From Planctomycetota bacterium (GTDB taxonomy: Bacteria; Planctomycetota; GCA-002687715; DRQF01): a DNA stretch of 64,000 nucleotides. The first letter of the stretch is position 1. Each line of letters opens with the position of its first letter. The position numbers and the translations under genes were made by a program. This document shows positions 25,210 through 34,522 of this stretch, one piece after another. Under the pieces are notes generated by a model. It saw only the letters and a program-made list of their open reading frames with translations. It ran no database searches and was not told the origin of the DNA. The DNA lies in contig JACKGY010000006.1 in assembly GCA_020639295.1 (NCBI GenBank), positions 1-64,000 of the forward strand, given 5' to 3'.

Positions 25210-27810
25210 ATGCTCCGCTCGACTGCCCTTCTGGTCGCGCTGATCTCGCTCTGTGCTGCTTTCCTAATGTTTGCGCTCGGGGAAGATGGTCGCGAAACCC
25301 TCGGCCCTGGGCCGGAGGCCGGGCCTTCGATTCAGCAGACTGCGGGAGAGGCGCGGCGCCGCAGAGACGCTGAGCTGGTCGCGCCCTCGCCCATCCTCGA
25401 CGAGGAGGGGGCCGCCCACGAAGACAAAGGCCTCATAGTCCGCGTCATCGATGCCGACACGGATGTAGCAGTGCCCAGAGCACGGGTCCATTTCGGCCCC
25501 TGTGACAAAGACCGACTCAGGTGGATCTTCACCAGTTCGTTTCACCTCGATGGTTGGATGAAGGAGGCCAAGGAACTCGTGACGGACACTGAGGGCCGAC
25601 TCCACCTGCCCGTGCCCGCGAAGTCGTCGGTCGCCGTTGTGCTGGGGAACGGCCGCTACGGCAAGGTCGTCATCGAAGCCGGCGCCCGCGAGGTCCTGAT
25701 CTCGACGAGCCCGGCCCTGGAATTGAGTGTCAAGGTTATCGACGAAGCGGGCGAGCCTCAGGGCGGCGTACCGGTCTCGTGGCGTCTCGTGGGCGGCGCT
25801 CCCGGCGACCTCAGCCAGCATGACCTGTTCGGGGCCGAAACTGACGTGGACGGCACAGCCGTCCTGGACGTTCCCGTCATCGACGACTTGCGCTGGCTAT
25901 TCCGCGGCGTGGGCCTTCGCGGGCTCTTCTTGCCGGCGCTGGAGATGGCGGTCGACCCCGCACTCCGACTGAGTGCCCCCGAAGCTGACAGGAAGCCGAT
26001 CGAACTCATCCTGCCGTCGCACGGGCGCCTGAACATCGACCTCGTTGGCGCCCGCGAGGAAGACCTGTCGGCCGGCTACTTCGCCGCTGTGGCTCGAGTC
26101 GAATTCGAGGGACGAGAATCGCGGCACCGGCCTTCCATGCGCTCGAACGGATTGACTCGCGAACTCCATCTCGGTCGGGCCGAATTCGAACTCGTAGGTC
26201 TCGGGCTCGACCTCGAACTCGAAATCTGGAGCCACCCGGACTGTGGTTTCGAATCGATGTCGGCAAAACGGAAGGGACCGGTCCGCGCGGACGAGACCGT
26301 CCTTCAGCGATTCGAACTCCCGAAGGCTCCCGATCGAGCCCTGATCACATTCCGCGCCATCGACGAGATGGGACGACCCATCCGGCGGACCGCCTGCAAC
26401 GGCTACATCGACGGGCCCCAGACCTGGTCTGGCGACGACTGGGTCTGGCAGGAGAGCGACGAGAATGGCGAGGTTCGTCTCAGTCTCGACCCGGAGTCGA
26501 TCGCCCTGAAAGGCAACTGGAACTTCCGCCTGAGCTTCCGCTGCGAGGATGCCGAGCGAAAGGGCGAAGTCCAGGTCGTGACTCCCGGAGACGGAACCCT
26601 GGACCTCGGCGATGTGGTCTTCTCTGCTCAGCCGGTCGTCGTGAGCGGCCTCGTTCTCGACCCTGAGGGGCGCCCTCTGGAGGGTGCGACAGTCAGCGCC
26701 TGCGATCCGCAGACGCGCAACTTCCGCTCCTCGATGGACTACTTCGAAGAACGAGTGACGACCGATCTCAACGGTCGCTTCGTGATTCGCGGGGAGGCCG
26801 CCAAGGGAGGATTGCTCTTCGCGGCCGTTGAGACTGTGATGGTCGCGGCCGAGTACGGAATGGGCTTCAGCGATCCCATCGAGGTCGCTGTCGGGGCAAG
26901 CGACCTCGAGATCAGGATGAGGCCCCATGCCAGACTCCAGGGGCGAATCGTCGCGGCGGGCGGAGGTGATCTCGGCGCCCTCGGCTTTGCGCTCGTTCCT
27001 CGCGCCTGGGGGCGGCCGCCCAGGATCCAACCGAAGGAAGACGGGGCAGTCTCCGCCTGGGTCCCGCCTGGCACCTACGACTTCGTCGTCACGCGACCGG
27101 GCGACGACGATCCGATCGTCCGCCGAGAGGGCCTGCAGTTCGTCTCCGGTCAGACTCACGACTTGGGTGAAGTGACCATTGCCCACTGCGATAGGCCGGT
27201 CGAGATCGCCCTCTTCCTGGATGACGAAGACGAGCGCTGGCAGGTCTCCGCCACGCTGCGTCGAGTCGCGGAGGATGGCGACATGAAGAGCATCGGTCGT
27301 CGTTGGATGCAGCACGGCAAGTACGAAGTACTCTACATGCCCTCATTGCCCGCGGAGTTAGAGATCGATGTCCAAGGCTATCGCCTGTCTCGCCACATCA
27401 TCAGCGAGACGCGAAGCGCCATCAGGCTGACGCGGGGCTTCCCCGTTCGAATTCGAGTCGAGGGCATCGCTCCCTCTGAGGGCTGGCCCGAGAACTCGCA
27501 GTTCTCCGTCGGAATCTACGGCGGCGCATTCCCCGGTTTCGAAGAGCGGATAGGTGACCGTCGTTTCGGCCTCGGGGAGCAGCCTGGCTTGATCGAGGTC
27601 AGGAGGGCCGGCCACTTCCTCGTTTCGCTATGGGTCATGTTGCCGATGAACGAGAGCGGTTCGTCACGACGAGGTTTCGATCCAGCGGGTGGGAAGAAGT
27701 TCGAAATCGAGGTCAAACCGGTCGAGACCGAGCAGGTCTTCACGATCAAGGCCGATCCGGACGCCATCGAGAGGCTCCTTGAAGAGTGGCGCAAGGAGAA
27801 GGGCGAGTGA
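25210..27810 (+). CDS. Secreted protein with carboxypeptidase-regulatory-like repeats
   Basis: An 866-residue protein. ATG at 25210 follows GGAGGAGG. Residues 1-22 are hydrophobic (signal peptide or anchor). Several beta-sandwich repeats follow. The clearest reads VVVSGLVLDPEGRPLEGATV ... TTDLNGRFVIRGE, the carboxypeptidase-regulatory-like (CarboxypepD_reg) signature; weaker ones lie near residues 80-160 (VRVIDADTDVAVPRARVHF) and 165-220. No catalytic motif is visible. Such proteins are abundant in Planctomycetota and are thought to act at the cell surface. An open frame extends upstream to 24568 across the preceding gene and is not real. Confidence 0.75.
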   Translation: MLRSTALLVALISLCAAFLMFALGEDGRETLGPGPEAGPSIQQTAGEARRRRDAELVAPSPILDEEGAAHEDKGLIVRVIDADTDVAVPRARVHFGPCDKDRLRWIFTSSFHLDGWMKEAKELVTDTEGRLHLPVPAKSSVAVVLGNGRYGKVVIEAGAREVLISTSPALELSVKVIDEAGEPQGGVPVSWRLVGGAPGDLSQHDLFGAETDVDGTAVLDVPVIDDLRWLFRGVGLRGLFLPALEMAVDPALRLSAPEADRKPIELILPSHGRLNIDLVGAREEDLSAGYFAAVARVEFEGRESRHRPSMRSNGLTRELHLGRAEFELVGLGLDLELEIWSHPDCGFESMSAKRKGPVRADETVLQRFELPKAPDRALITFRAIDEMGRPIRRTACNGYIDGPQTWSGDDWVWQESDENGEVRLSLDPESIALKGNWNFRLSFRCEDAERKGEVQVVTPGDGTLDLGDVVFSAQPVVVSGLVLDPEGRPLEGATVSACDPQTRNFRSSMDYFEERVTTDLNGRFVIRGEAAKGGLLFAAVETVMVAAEYGMGFSDPIEVAVGASDLEIRMRPHARLQGRIVAAGGGDLGALGFALVPRAWGRPPRIQPKEDGAVSAWVPPGTYDFVVTRPGDDDPIVRREGLQFVSGQTHDLGEVTIAHCDRPVEIALFLDDEDERWQVSATLRRVAEDGDMKSIGRRWMQHGKYEVLYMPSLPAELEIDVQGYRLSRHIISETRSAIRLTRGFPVRIRVEGIAPSEGWPENSQFSVGIYGGAFPGFEERIGDRRFGLGEQPGLIEVRRAGHFLVSLWVMLPMNESGSSRRGFDPAGGKKFEIEVKPVETEQVFTIKADPDAIERLLEEWRKEKGE

Positions 27811-28061
27811 ACGCGCAGGATTCGAAAGGCTGAAGGGACTGATCCGTCTCCGCGGCCACGGCGTACCGCACGCCGGCGAGACATCCTCGCACCCGGCCGG
27901 CCGCCAGGGAACTGCGTTCAGGAGGGGGTGCTTCGCGGTCTGCGGGTCTCCACCTAGGCGCAGGCGCTCGACTTGAAGAAGCCGCAGCCGGATTGACAAC
28001 GAGTTCCACGATGTGGACGATCTGGGCTCAGGCTCTCATGCAGAGATCCCGGATCAAAGCA

Positions 28062-28310
28062 ATGACGATTCCCGACTACCAGACCTGCATGCTCCCGTTG
28101 CTGGAGCTGGCCGCGGACGGTCAGCTACATCCGATCAAGGAGGCGTCCGCCGCGCTCGCCGACAGGTTCGACTTGACCGAGGAGGAACGGGAGCAACGGC
28201 TCCAGAGCGGCCAGATGACCGTGATCCGAAGCCGGGTCGGCTGGGCGAAATCCTACCTGCGCAAGGCAGGGCTCAGGTCGTGCCTACTCGCGCCAAGTTC
28301 CATGATCTAG
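28062..28310 (+). pseudogene. Mrr N-terminal domain remnant
   Basis: An 82-residue frame begins MTIPDYQTCMLPLLELAADG and continues FDLTEEEREQRLQSG and RVGWAKSYLRKAGL. This is the Mrr_N winged helix that opens Mrr restriction enzymes. The PD-(D/E)XK nuclease half is absent: the frame ends four bases inside the convergent Kelch gene. It is a second, separate mrr relic, distinct from the gene at 7045. Confidence 0.75.
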
Positions 28311-29449
28311 TCGACGAGTTCGACGGCGACGAGCGAGAGGCGCGGACCGGGAAGGTTCGTCTGCATCATCACGAAGGTATTCAAGTTGACGTCCCAGTAT
28401 TCGGCGGTGTCATGCACGATGCCGTTATCGCCGCCACCAAGCATCATCACGTCGCCGTTCGGCAGCTTGAAGGCTGCGTGCTGGCCGCGGTTGAGGTTCA
28501 TGCTCGGACCCTGCGTGAAGGTACTCGAGATCGGATCGAAGAAGTCGGTCGCAGAGGTCTCGAAGACGTTCCCCCGTCCGCCGGCGATGAGAACACGCCC
28601 GTCATTCAGGAGAGTCGCGGTCGGAAAGAAGCCGTGCGGGCTGTTCATTGGACCGATGTCCGTGAAGGTGTTCGTCGTCGGATCGAAGAGCGTCGCCGTC
28701 GTGTTGGTACTGCCAGACAGAAGGACTCGACCGTCGTTCAGTTTCACGGCATTGCGCTCGACGGAGGCCGTACCCGGCAGGGCCGTGAACTGGCCCATGA
28801 CGGGGTCGTAGACCTCGGCGGACGAGCCCGAACCAAAAAGCCCACCGACGACTAGAACCCGACCGTCATCGAGAAGACAAGCCGTGTGGAAGCCGCGCGT
28901 GGCGGTCATGCTGCCAGTTGGCGCGAAGGTGTTGGTGTTCGGATCGAAGATCTCGGCCGTAGCCAGGGCCGCGGTCGTGGCATCGAAGCCGCCCGCAACG
29001 AGAACCCGGTTGTCCATGAGACGGACCATCACGTGCGCGGTACGCGCCTGTACCATGGGGCCGACCGTCGTCCAGGTCCTGGAGATGCCGCTATAGAGAT
29101 AGGCTTCCGCGCCGGCGACGTTGCCGGTTCTGAAGCCGCCGGCCACCAGGGCGCGACGCCCAGGAAGCGCGACCATCGCCGCGTCGTCGAGGATACCGCC
29201 CGGAAGTGCGGGACCGGAATTCAATAGATAGGACGGCGCCAGAGTGCCTTCGGCGATCGTGGGATTCGGACCGACCGTCGTGCTCTCGTCCCCCGTGCCC
29301 ATTCCTGAAGAGTTCGAGGCACCACCGCAGGAAAGTCCACATTCGTCATCGTCGCCAGAGAAGCCCGGATCGTCCTTGTCGTCGTGGTGCGGACAGGCCA
29401 CGAACACGCACAACAGGGGCACCAACAACAACAGCAGCAACCGGCTCAT
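28307..29449 (-). CDS. Kelch-repeat lipoprotein
   Basis: A 380-residue protein. The signal peptide ends in a lipobox (CVFVAC), then an Asp-rich linker with DDKDD and CGLSCGG. From about residue 95, five to six Kelch-type blades repeat DGRVLVVGG / NRVLVAGGFD ... AEIFDPNTNTF ... G.M...R..HTA. The repeats build a beta-propeller for protein or glycan contact. ATG at 29449 follows AGGAGG. It is probably a lipid-anchored surface protein. Confidence 0.82.
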   Translation of the reverse strand: MSRLLLLLLVPLLCVFVACPHHDDKDDPGFSGDDDECGLSCGGASNSSGMGTGDESTTVGPNPTIAEGTLAPSYLLNSGPALPGGILDDAAMVALPGRRALVAGGFRTGNVAGAEAYLYSGISRTWTTVGPMVQARTAHVMVRLMDNRVLVAGGFDATTAALATAEIFDPNTNTFAPTGSMTATRGFHTACLLDDGRVLVVGGLFGSGSSAEVYDPVMGQFTALPGTASVERNAVKLNDGRVLLSGSTNTTATLFDPTTNTFTDIGPMNSPHGFFPTATLLNDGRVLIAGGRGNVFETSATDFFDPISSTFTQGPSMNLNRGQHAAFKLPNGDVMMLGGGDNGIVHDTAEYWDVNLNTFVMMQTNLPGPRLSLVAVELVD

Positions 29450-29869
29450 GGGTTATCCTCCTTCGCGCATCGATCTTAGCCAGCGTTGTCCAGCGCCCGT
29501 CAAGTGAAGGTTGACAAGAGCCCACGAACCAGGGCGTAGGCCGGTCGTTGGACGGCTCCCGCTCCAAACCAGGAGGGCGCCACCAGCCACCAGGGCCTGC
29601 CCCCACATCTGCCGCCTGCAACTGGCCGCCGATGACGACCTTCACCTTCTACTCGCGGAGTCCCGCCGGAGTCGAGGATAATCAGGCGCCACGAGTTCCT
29701 CGGGCACTCCTCGCGACCGCCTGCGCAGGACCCGAGCCGAGCACGGCCTCGAAGGCCCGATCGACGAATTCCCTGAGGGCTCCAGCAAGCTGGCTCACGC
29801 CTCCGTACCTGCGACTCTCGATCAGGTCGCGCCAGTGGCAACCTCGGGCGAGGGCGACGACCTGAGGCT
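29450..29869. other. Spacer without a recognisable gene
   Basis: Upstream of the Kelch gene. Several GC-rich open frames exist on both strands, but none has a motif, a ribosome site or sensible composition. Confidence 0.45.
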
Positions 29870-30137
29870 CTTGGGCGGCTGCTGCGGCCTTCCCGCCCTC
29901 GCCCTCTTCACCCGACACGACGCCCCTCTTCCAGCTGGCGTGCCGCTTCATGCACATCGGGATGCGGTCGAAGCCGAGGTCGGCGGGCCGGGCCTTCCGG
30001 CCGAGTTCGCCCGCCAGGGGGCGCCCTGTCCCCCGCTTCCGGTTCGGCGCCCGTGGACACGACTCAGGTCAGGCGAGAGCGTGGTGGGCGCCCCTGGGCC
30101 GTCTGACGGGCCCCTGTTCCTGGGACGCGTTCGCTCT
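29870..30137 (+). repeat. About 265-bp dispersed repeat, copy 2
   Basis: Counterpart of 23200-23466. It ends 12 bases before the IS21-C end at 30150. Confidence 0.5.
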
Positions 30138-30248
30138 CTGTGGCCGGGGTGCTTATGGCGCTGAGAAACTGACCCACTCCGGCGGCCTGAAACTGACCCA
30201 CCCCAGGGCCGCATGATAGCCGGGCGACGATGCCCGTCCATGGGGTGT

Positions 30249-30288
30249 CAGGGCAGGGAGCCGGGGGTACCCCCGGCTCCCTGCCCTG
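30249..30288 (-). terminator. Perfect 40-bp palindrome after IS21-C istB
   Basis: CAGGGCAGGGAGCCGGGGGT is followed directly by its reverse complement, centred on GGTACC. It lies a few bases after the istB stop. It has the same GGGGGTACCCCC centre as the IS21-A palindrome. Confidence 0.6.
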
Positions 30289-30291
30289 CGT

Positions 30292-31053
30292 TCAGTCGTC
30301 TTCCTTGCCCTTCCTCCTCGTCCTGTAGCTCTTGCCTTTGGTCGTGATGACGGTCGCCCTCTCCGCCAGCCGATCGAGAACGGCGGCGGTGAGCTTGTCG
30401 TCGCCTCCGAAGACCTTGGGCCACTCCGAGAAGGCGAGATTCGTGGTGATCATCACGGACTTCCTGCCGTGTCGTTGGGCGAGCAGATTGAAGAGCAGCT
30501 CGCCTCCTTCCCGATCGAAGGGGACGAAGCCGAGCTCGTCGAGGACGAGGAGATCGGCCCGATCGATCCGGCGCTGGATGAGGCCGAGGCTACGCTGGTC
30601 CCTGGCCTCGAGCAGGGCCTGGACGAGGTCGGCAGCTCTCACGAATCGGACTCGGCGCAGGGCACGGCAGGCTTCGAGTGCTATCGCGCTGGCGAGATGG
30701 GTCTTGCCGGTCCCGATCGGGCCGGCAAGGATCACGTTTTCGCGCTCCGCGATCCAGTGGCTCTTGGCGAGCCTCGCGATGACGGCGCGATCGAGTCCTT
30801 CCGCTCGCCCGAAGTCGAACTGGTCGAGCGTCTTCGTCTCCGGGAACTTCGCTTCCTGGATCCGTGCCGTTATCGCGGACTGCGTACGCGACAGGATCTC
30901 CGCTTCGAGGATCTCGTGGAGGAAGTCCTCGAGAGTCGATCCTGCCTCCTTTGCCCGCCGAAGCGTCGCGTCGAGCGCGCGCAGGAGTCCCGGCATCTTC
31001 AGCTGCTTCGCCTGCGCCGCGATCAGCTCCCGGATCAGATGCTGGTCACTCAT
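30292..31053 (-). CDS. istB: IS21-C helper ATPase IstB
   Basis: A 253-residue AAA+ protein. Walker A is GPIGTGKTH, Walker B is LLVLDELGFV, and a sensor MITTNLAFSEW follows. ATGA overlap with istA. It is intact. Confidence 0.92.
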   Translation of the reverse strand: MSDQHLIRELIAAQAKQLKMPGLLRALDATLRRAKEAGSTLEDFLHEILEAEILSRTQSAITARIQEAKFPETKTLDQFDFGRAEGLDRAVIARLAKSHWIAERENVILAGPIGTGKTHLASAIALEACRALRRVRFVRAADLVQALLEARDQRSLGLIQRRIDRADLLVLDELGFVPFDREGGELLFNLLAQRHGRKSVMITTNLAFSEWPKVFGGDDKLTAAVLDRLAERATVITTKGKSYRTRRKGKEDD

Positions 31054-32516
31054 GACGCGACCTCCAGCAGGCGGTCGAAGTCGCCGATGGCGGCGGTCTC
31101 GACCGTGATGCCGGCGAAGGCCGCCGGGATCTCGATGATCGGCTCCGGCCCGGCAGAAGCCTCGGGTCGTAGCGCGATGAGGATCGGCTCGCCCAGATCG
31201 AGAGCCTGCTCGATCCTCTTCGCCGTGAACTCGTGGCCATGGTCCTGGAGGAAGCGGAGGATCTGGGCGAAGGCGCGCGCGCCCTCCTTCGGGCCGTGGA
31301 GCCGACCGAGCAGCTCCCAGGCGATCGTGAAGGGCTCGCCGAGCGCCGCGACGAGCTCCTGGCCCACGGATCTGAGGGCCTGGGGCTTCCTGGCCAGCTC
31401 CTTCAGGTAGTGGCGGTAGTCGATCGAGGACTGGCCGCGGCGAAGACGAGGATGCTTCGCCGAGCCGTCGGGGCCCACGATCTCGACCTCGGTAGCGGCG
31501 ACGTGGGCGACGAGAGCGAGGCGGGCCCAGTCGCAGGGCACCGAGTACCTTACCCCCTCGAGGTGGATCATCGAGCGCGAGCTCGCGGTCACGACCGAGG
31601 TCTTGACCGGCCGGAAGGCGAAGGGCGGAAGCTCCATGAGTCCCTCCTCCGCGAAGCGCTCGGCGATGGTCCGGCCTTCGGCATTGCGCACCTGATCCTG
31701 GCGGGCATCGAGACGCTGCATGAGGCTCACGCTGATCTCCGCGAGGCCATCTCCCTCCGGAATCGGCACGAACTCCTGGCGGCGGATCGCTCCGCCTCTC
31801 GCTTCCACCCCGCCCTTGTCGTGACCGGTCCGCGGACGGGCGAAGCAGGGCTCGAATGCGTAGTGCGCAGCCAGCGCAGCGAAACGCTCGGAGAGCTCAC
31901 GCTCCGAGCCCATGAGGACCCTGGCGACGGCTGCCTTCAGATTGTCGTAGACCAATCGCTCGGGAATCCCGCCGAGGTGCTCGAAGGCCCGGACATGGCC
32001 GTCGAGGAAGGCGACCTGATCCTGACGCTCGTAGAGCCAGGCGAAGTCCCGACCCGAGTACATGAGGCGCAGCACGAAGAGGAAGGCCTTCAAGAGCTCG
32101 CCTCGGACCCGGACGAAGACCTCGAAGAAGTCGACCTGGGCCACCTCGCCGGGGCGGTGGATCAGCGGCACGAAGACCTCGGCGCGCCTTCGTTTCCACT
32201 CCCGAAAGATCTGTTTCACCGTGGTGTAACCCACGGCGAGCCCTTCGCCGACGAGGAGCGCATGCAGCAGGGACGCCGTCAGCTTCTGCTTGTCCTTCGT
32301 CCAGAGCTTCGAGTCGGCGAGGATCTCGAGCGCCCGGGCCTCGACCAGGTCCCGGACCGGAGTCGGCCGCGCCGCCGGGCGGCGCTGACCCGGCTCCAAC
32401 TCCCCCCTCAGGTAGCGCCTGACCGTGTTTCTGGAGACCCCGAGCTCCCGCGCGACCTGGCGGATCGGAACCCCCTGCCTCATGACCCTATGTCGCAGCG
32501 CGACAACGCTTTCCAT
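31050..32516 (-). CDS. istA: IS21-C transposase IstA
   Basis: A 488-residue DDE transposase. The HTH is at about 13-40 (VPIRQVARELGVSRNTVRRY). Catalytic acids are in VAQVDFFEVFV, RLVYDNLKAAV and KGGVEARGGAIRR. Two ATG codons lie at 32525 and 32516. AAAGGAGG touches the first, so the second (MESVVALRH) has the correct nine-base spacing and is chosen. Its sister copy is broken by IS21-A. Confidence 0.9.
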   Translation of the reverse strand: MESVVALRHRVMRQGVPIRQVARELGVSRNTVRRYLRGELEPGQRRPAARPTPVRDLVEARALEILADSKLWTKDKQKLTASLLHALLVGEGLAVGYTTVKQIFREWKRRRAEVFVPLIHRPGEVAQVDFFEVFVRVRGELLKAFLFVLRLMYSGRDFAWLYERQDQVAFLDGHVRAFEHLGGIPERLVYDNLKAAVARVLMGSERELSERFAALAAHYAFEPCFARPRTGHDKGGVEARGGAIRRQEFVPIPEGDGLAEISVSLMQRLDARQDQVRNAEGRTIAERFAEEGLMELPPFAFRPVKTSVVTASSRSMIHLEGVRYSVPCDWARLALVAHVAATEVEIVGPDGSAKHPRLRRGQSSIDYRHYLKELARKPQALRSVGQELVAALGEPFTIAWELLGRLHGPKEGARAFAQILRFLQDHGHEFTAKRIEQALDLGEPILIALRPEASAGPEPIIEIPAAFAGITVETAAIGDFDRLLEVAS

Positions 32517-32622
32517 GTCCAACATCCTCCTTTCGGAACAGCCGCCGAGGCGGCAGTCAAGCCCAGGAGGGGTGGGTCAGTTTCAGAGCGCCGGGTGGGT
32601 CAGTTTCGGAGCGCCGTATGCA

Positions 32623-33018
32623 GCAATACCGGTGGCCAAGACGCACGCTCCAGCCGCTCCGACCCTCCGAGCTCGGAATGTAGACAACTCCGTCCTCGTC
32701 TGTAGGTCCGAATTCTCCCGACTCTGATTCAAGCATCACATCACACAGCGGCTCCTGGGTGACTTTATCAACGACAATGTAGGTTTTGGGAGGTTCTTCA
32801 GGCAGCACTTGGTCGGGGTCTTGCGTGTCGTTCCAAATTTCAACTCGTCGTGGGGAAGCCGCGGAAGGTGTGGTTTCCGCATCCGGTCTTCTAAACTGGT
32901 CTGGCTCACCTGACTGCATGAACGACACTAATGCCCATGCCAATACGGCACACATTAATGCAATGAATGCAATCGCCCGGGCATTTACACCTATTCTACC
33001 CACATTGATTCTCCCCAC
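32623..33018 (-). pseudogene. Membrane-anchored beta-domain protein cut by IS21-C
   Basis: A GTG-started frame with one membrane segment at about residues 14-35 (AIAFIALMCAVLAWALVSFM). A linker follows, then the start of a carboxypeptidase-regulatory-like domain (YIVVDKVTQEPLCDVMLESE ... DEDGVVYIPSSEG). It runs into the IS21-C end after about 132 residues and its remainder is not found on the other side of the IS. A small frame just upstream (to 33182) runs through the miniature-transposon end and is not convincing. Confidence 0.55.
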
Positions 33019-33155
33019 GCCGCCTGATCACATACCGACCCTTCTTGGACCAAGAACTCCAGTCCATCATCCAACAATGCCTGCAACCGGCTTGTCGTTC
33101 GAGCTCTCCTTTGTGGATCGGCGCGCAGATCCTGTTTGCATCGATGACTCATATC

Positions 33156-33332
33156 TGTACTGCTCACGTTAGTTCTTCCCACGCCACGGGCTCCCAGGGT
33201 CTGCCGCCTTCGTCACGTCTCGGCTCCTCCATGTGAGCCTCCTTTCAGCCCCCCCTCCGGGGCTGCTGGGAGGCGGCTTTCGGTGCCCTGCGCCGGACTT
33301 AGGACGAGGAAATCACTTCGTTGAGCGGCACA
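33156..33332 (+). mobile_element. Miniature TnL derivative (MITE-like)
   Basis: A 177-bp unit joins the left end of TnL (TGTACTGCTCACGTTAGTTC ... CAGGGTCTGCCGCC) to its right end, including the first codons and ribosome site of tnpA and the final GAAATCACTTCGTTGAGCGG. It matches TnL 1406-1460 and 6840-6958 almost base for base and has no coding capacity. It is an internally deleted form, which TnL transposases could move in trans. Confidence 0.7.
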
Positions 33333-33481
33333 AGATGGGATGACCGGACGCTTACAAGGCAGGAGCCCAGTGCGGTAGTTCCGCTCGCTGGGATCTGTGC
33401 GGGGGGCCCCGGGACACCGGGGTCCCTACCGCGACCGGTGGTCTCGCCACTGGGGGCAAATCAGAAGCTCTCAAGAGTCCA

Positions 33482-34168
33482 TCAGAATGAAAGAACAAGC
33501 AATACACCAACCCCGATGTAGATAGGGAATTCCAGAAAGAAATCTTGCATATCCCTATACGAACAATGAATGCCGAAATCAAAATCAGCCGCACGCCCGA
33601 GAGTTGTCGTGCGCACAATTGACTCAGAAACTCGCTTCCTGACTTCCCCATCAAGACGCGTAAGACACTGTGAAGACGCATGTAGAACAAGGTCGGCGCG
33701 CATATTCCTCCTGCGCGACTGCGAGATCAATAAACTTCTAGGGCGTCCCACGCCTACACCGGCAATTCGCAGCGAAATAGACAGAACCCCAAGAGCCTCC
33801 GATCGAACGCACTCTACTTTCTCTACCTCCGAAAGAACCAACACACGCAAGTGCCTCCCATCCCAGAACGACAACCGCGCAAAGCACCCCGCCACGAAAA
33901 CGACCGTTCCAAAGTACTCGAGAGCAAAACCCAATGTGAACCACGCAACTATGGCGGCCGCTATCGAAAAAGAAATCGCAGAGATTCGCTCAACCGCCTC
34001 TCCACCGGAGTTCGCGAACATACCTAAGCCAAGCGACAGCCAGATTGCTGGAGCAACTCCACGAAAACAGCGACATGCTGGGCCATAGAAATGAACCGTT
34101 CGCACCTCTATCTCCTCGAAAGTACTTAGTTGCTCCAATTGAGATAGCTCAAGGGGTTCTTGCCCCAT
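33482..34168 (-). CDS. Membrane protein of unknown function
   Basis: A 228-residue protein. Two strong membrane segments lie at about 41-56 (IWLSLGLGMFANSG) and 66-95 (AISFSIAAAIVAWFTLGFAL ... VFVAGCFA), and a last one at the C-terminus (FPIYIGVGVLLVLSF). A basic, predicted cytoplasmic part lies between. ATG at 34168 follows GAGG. The base composition is clearly poorer in G+C than the neighbours, so it was probably acquired separately. I do not recognise a family. Confidence 0.5.
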   Translation of the reverse strand: MGQEPLELSQLEQLSTFEEIEVRTVHFYGPACRCFRGVAPAIWLSLGLGMFANSGGEAVERISAISFSIAAAIVAWFTLGFALEYFGTVVFVAGCFARLSFWDGRHLRVLVLSEVEKVECVRSEALGVLSISLRIAGVGVGRPRSLLISQSRRRNMRADLVLHASSQCLTRLDGEVRKRVSESIVRTTTLGRAADFDFGIHCSYRDMQDFFLEFPIYIGVGVLLVLSF

Positions 34169-34522
34169 ATCGCCTCAATCCCATCACTCGTTCCGTATGT
34201 CAGCCGTCCTGCCTGTCAGACCGAGTCACCACTTTGGTGATGAGTTCTCGTCACAGGATATCTACTCCGCCCGCCTGACGCGACCGTCTTCGGCTTCCCC
34301 GCCGCGCCTGCCGGGCGACACCCGGCCGAGCGCGTGACGCCCTCTCTCGGCTAGGTGGCCGGGACCGCGGTCCAGACGCTGACCTGGCCGCCTCCCGGTG
34401 CGCGATCGACTGCTCAGCGACAATTACTTCTCCCCATCGACGACAATTAGAACTCCCCACGCCGCGCCGTGACCCGAAGTTGTGTAAGCCCTTGACTTCG
34501 CTTGGCTTTGCGGAGGTCTCGG

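Larger units (their letters stand above)
30150..32622 (-). mobile_element. IS21-family element IS21-C, copy 1
   Basis: A 2473-bp element. Its ends are TGCTTATGGCGCTGAGAAAC and, inverted, TGCATACGGCGCTCCGAAAC, each followed by repeated CTGACCCACC-type boxes. The flanks (GGGG against GCAAT) show no duplication, although the sister copy at 57611-62406 has one, so DNA on one side was exchanged or deleted. Its right edge truncates the gene at 32623-33018. Confidence 0.9.

Noticed and set aside
24568..27810. A 1080-codon frame extending the carboxypeptidase-regulatory-like gene upstream
   Set aside because: It crosses the toroid lipoprotein gene in another frame. A clear GGAGGAGG and signal peptide mark the true start at 25210.
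31233..32705. Plus-strand frame of 490 codons opposite IS21-C istA
   Set aside because: Antisense shadow of istA that runs through the IS end; no ribosome site and no recognisable domain.
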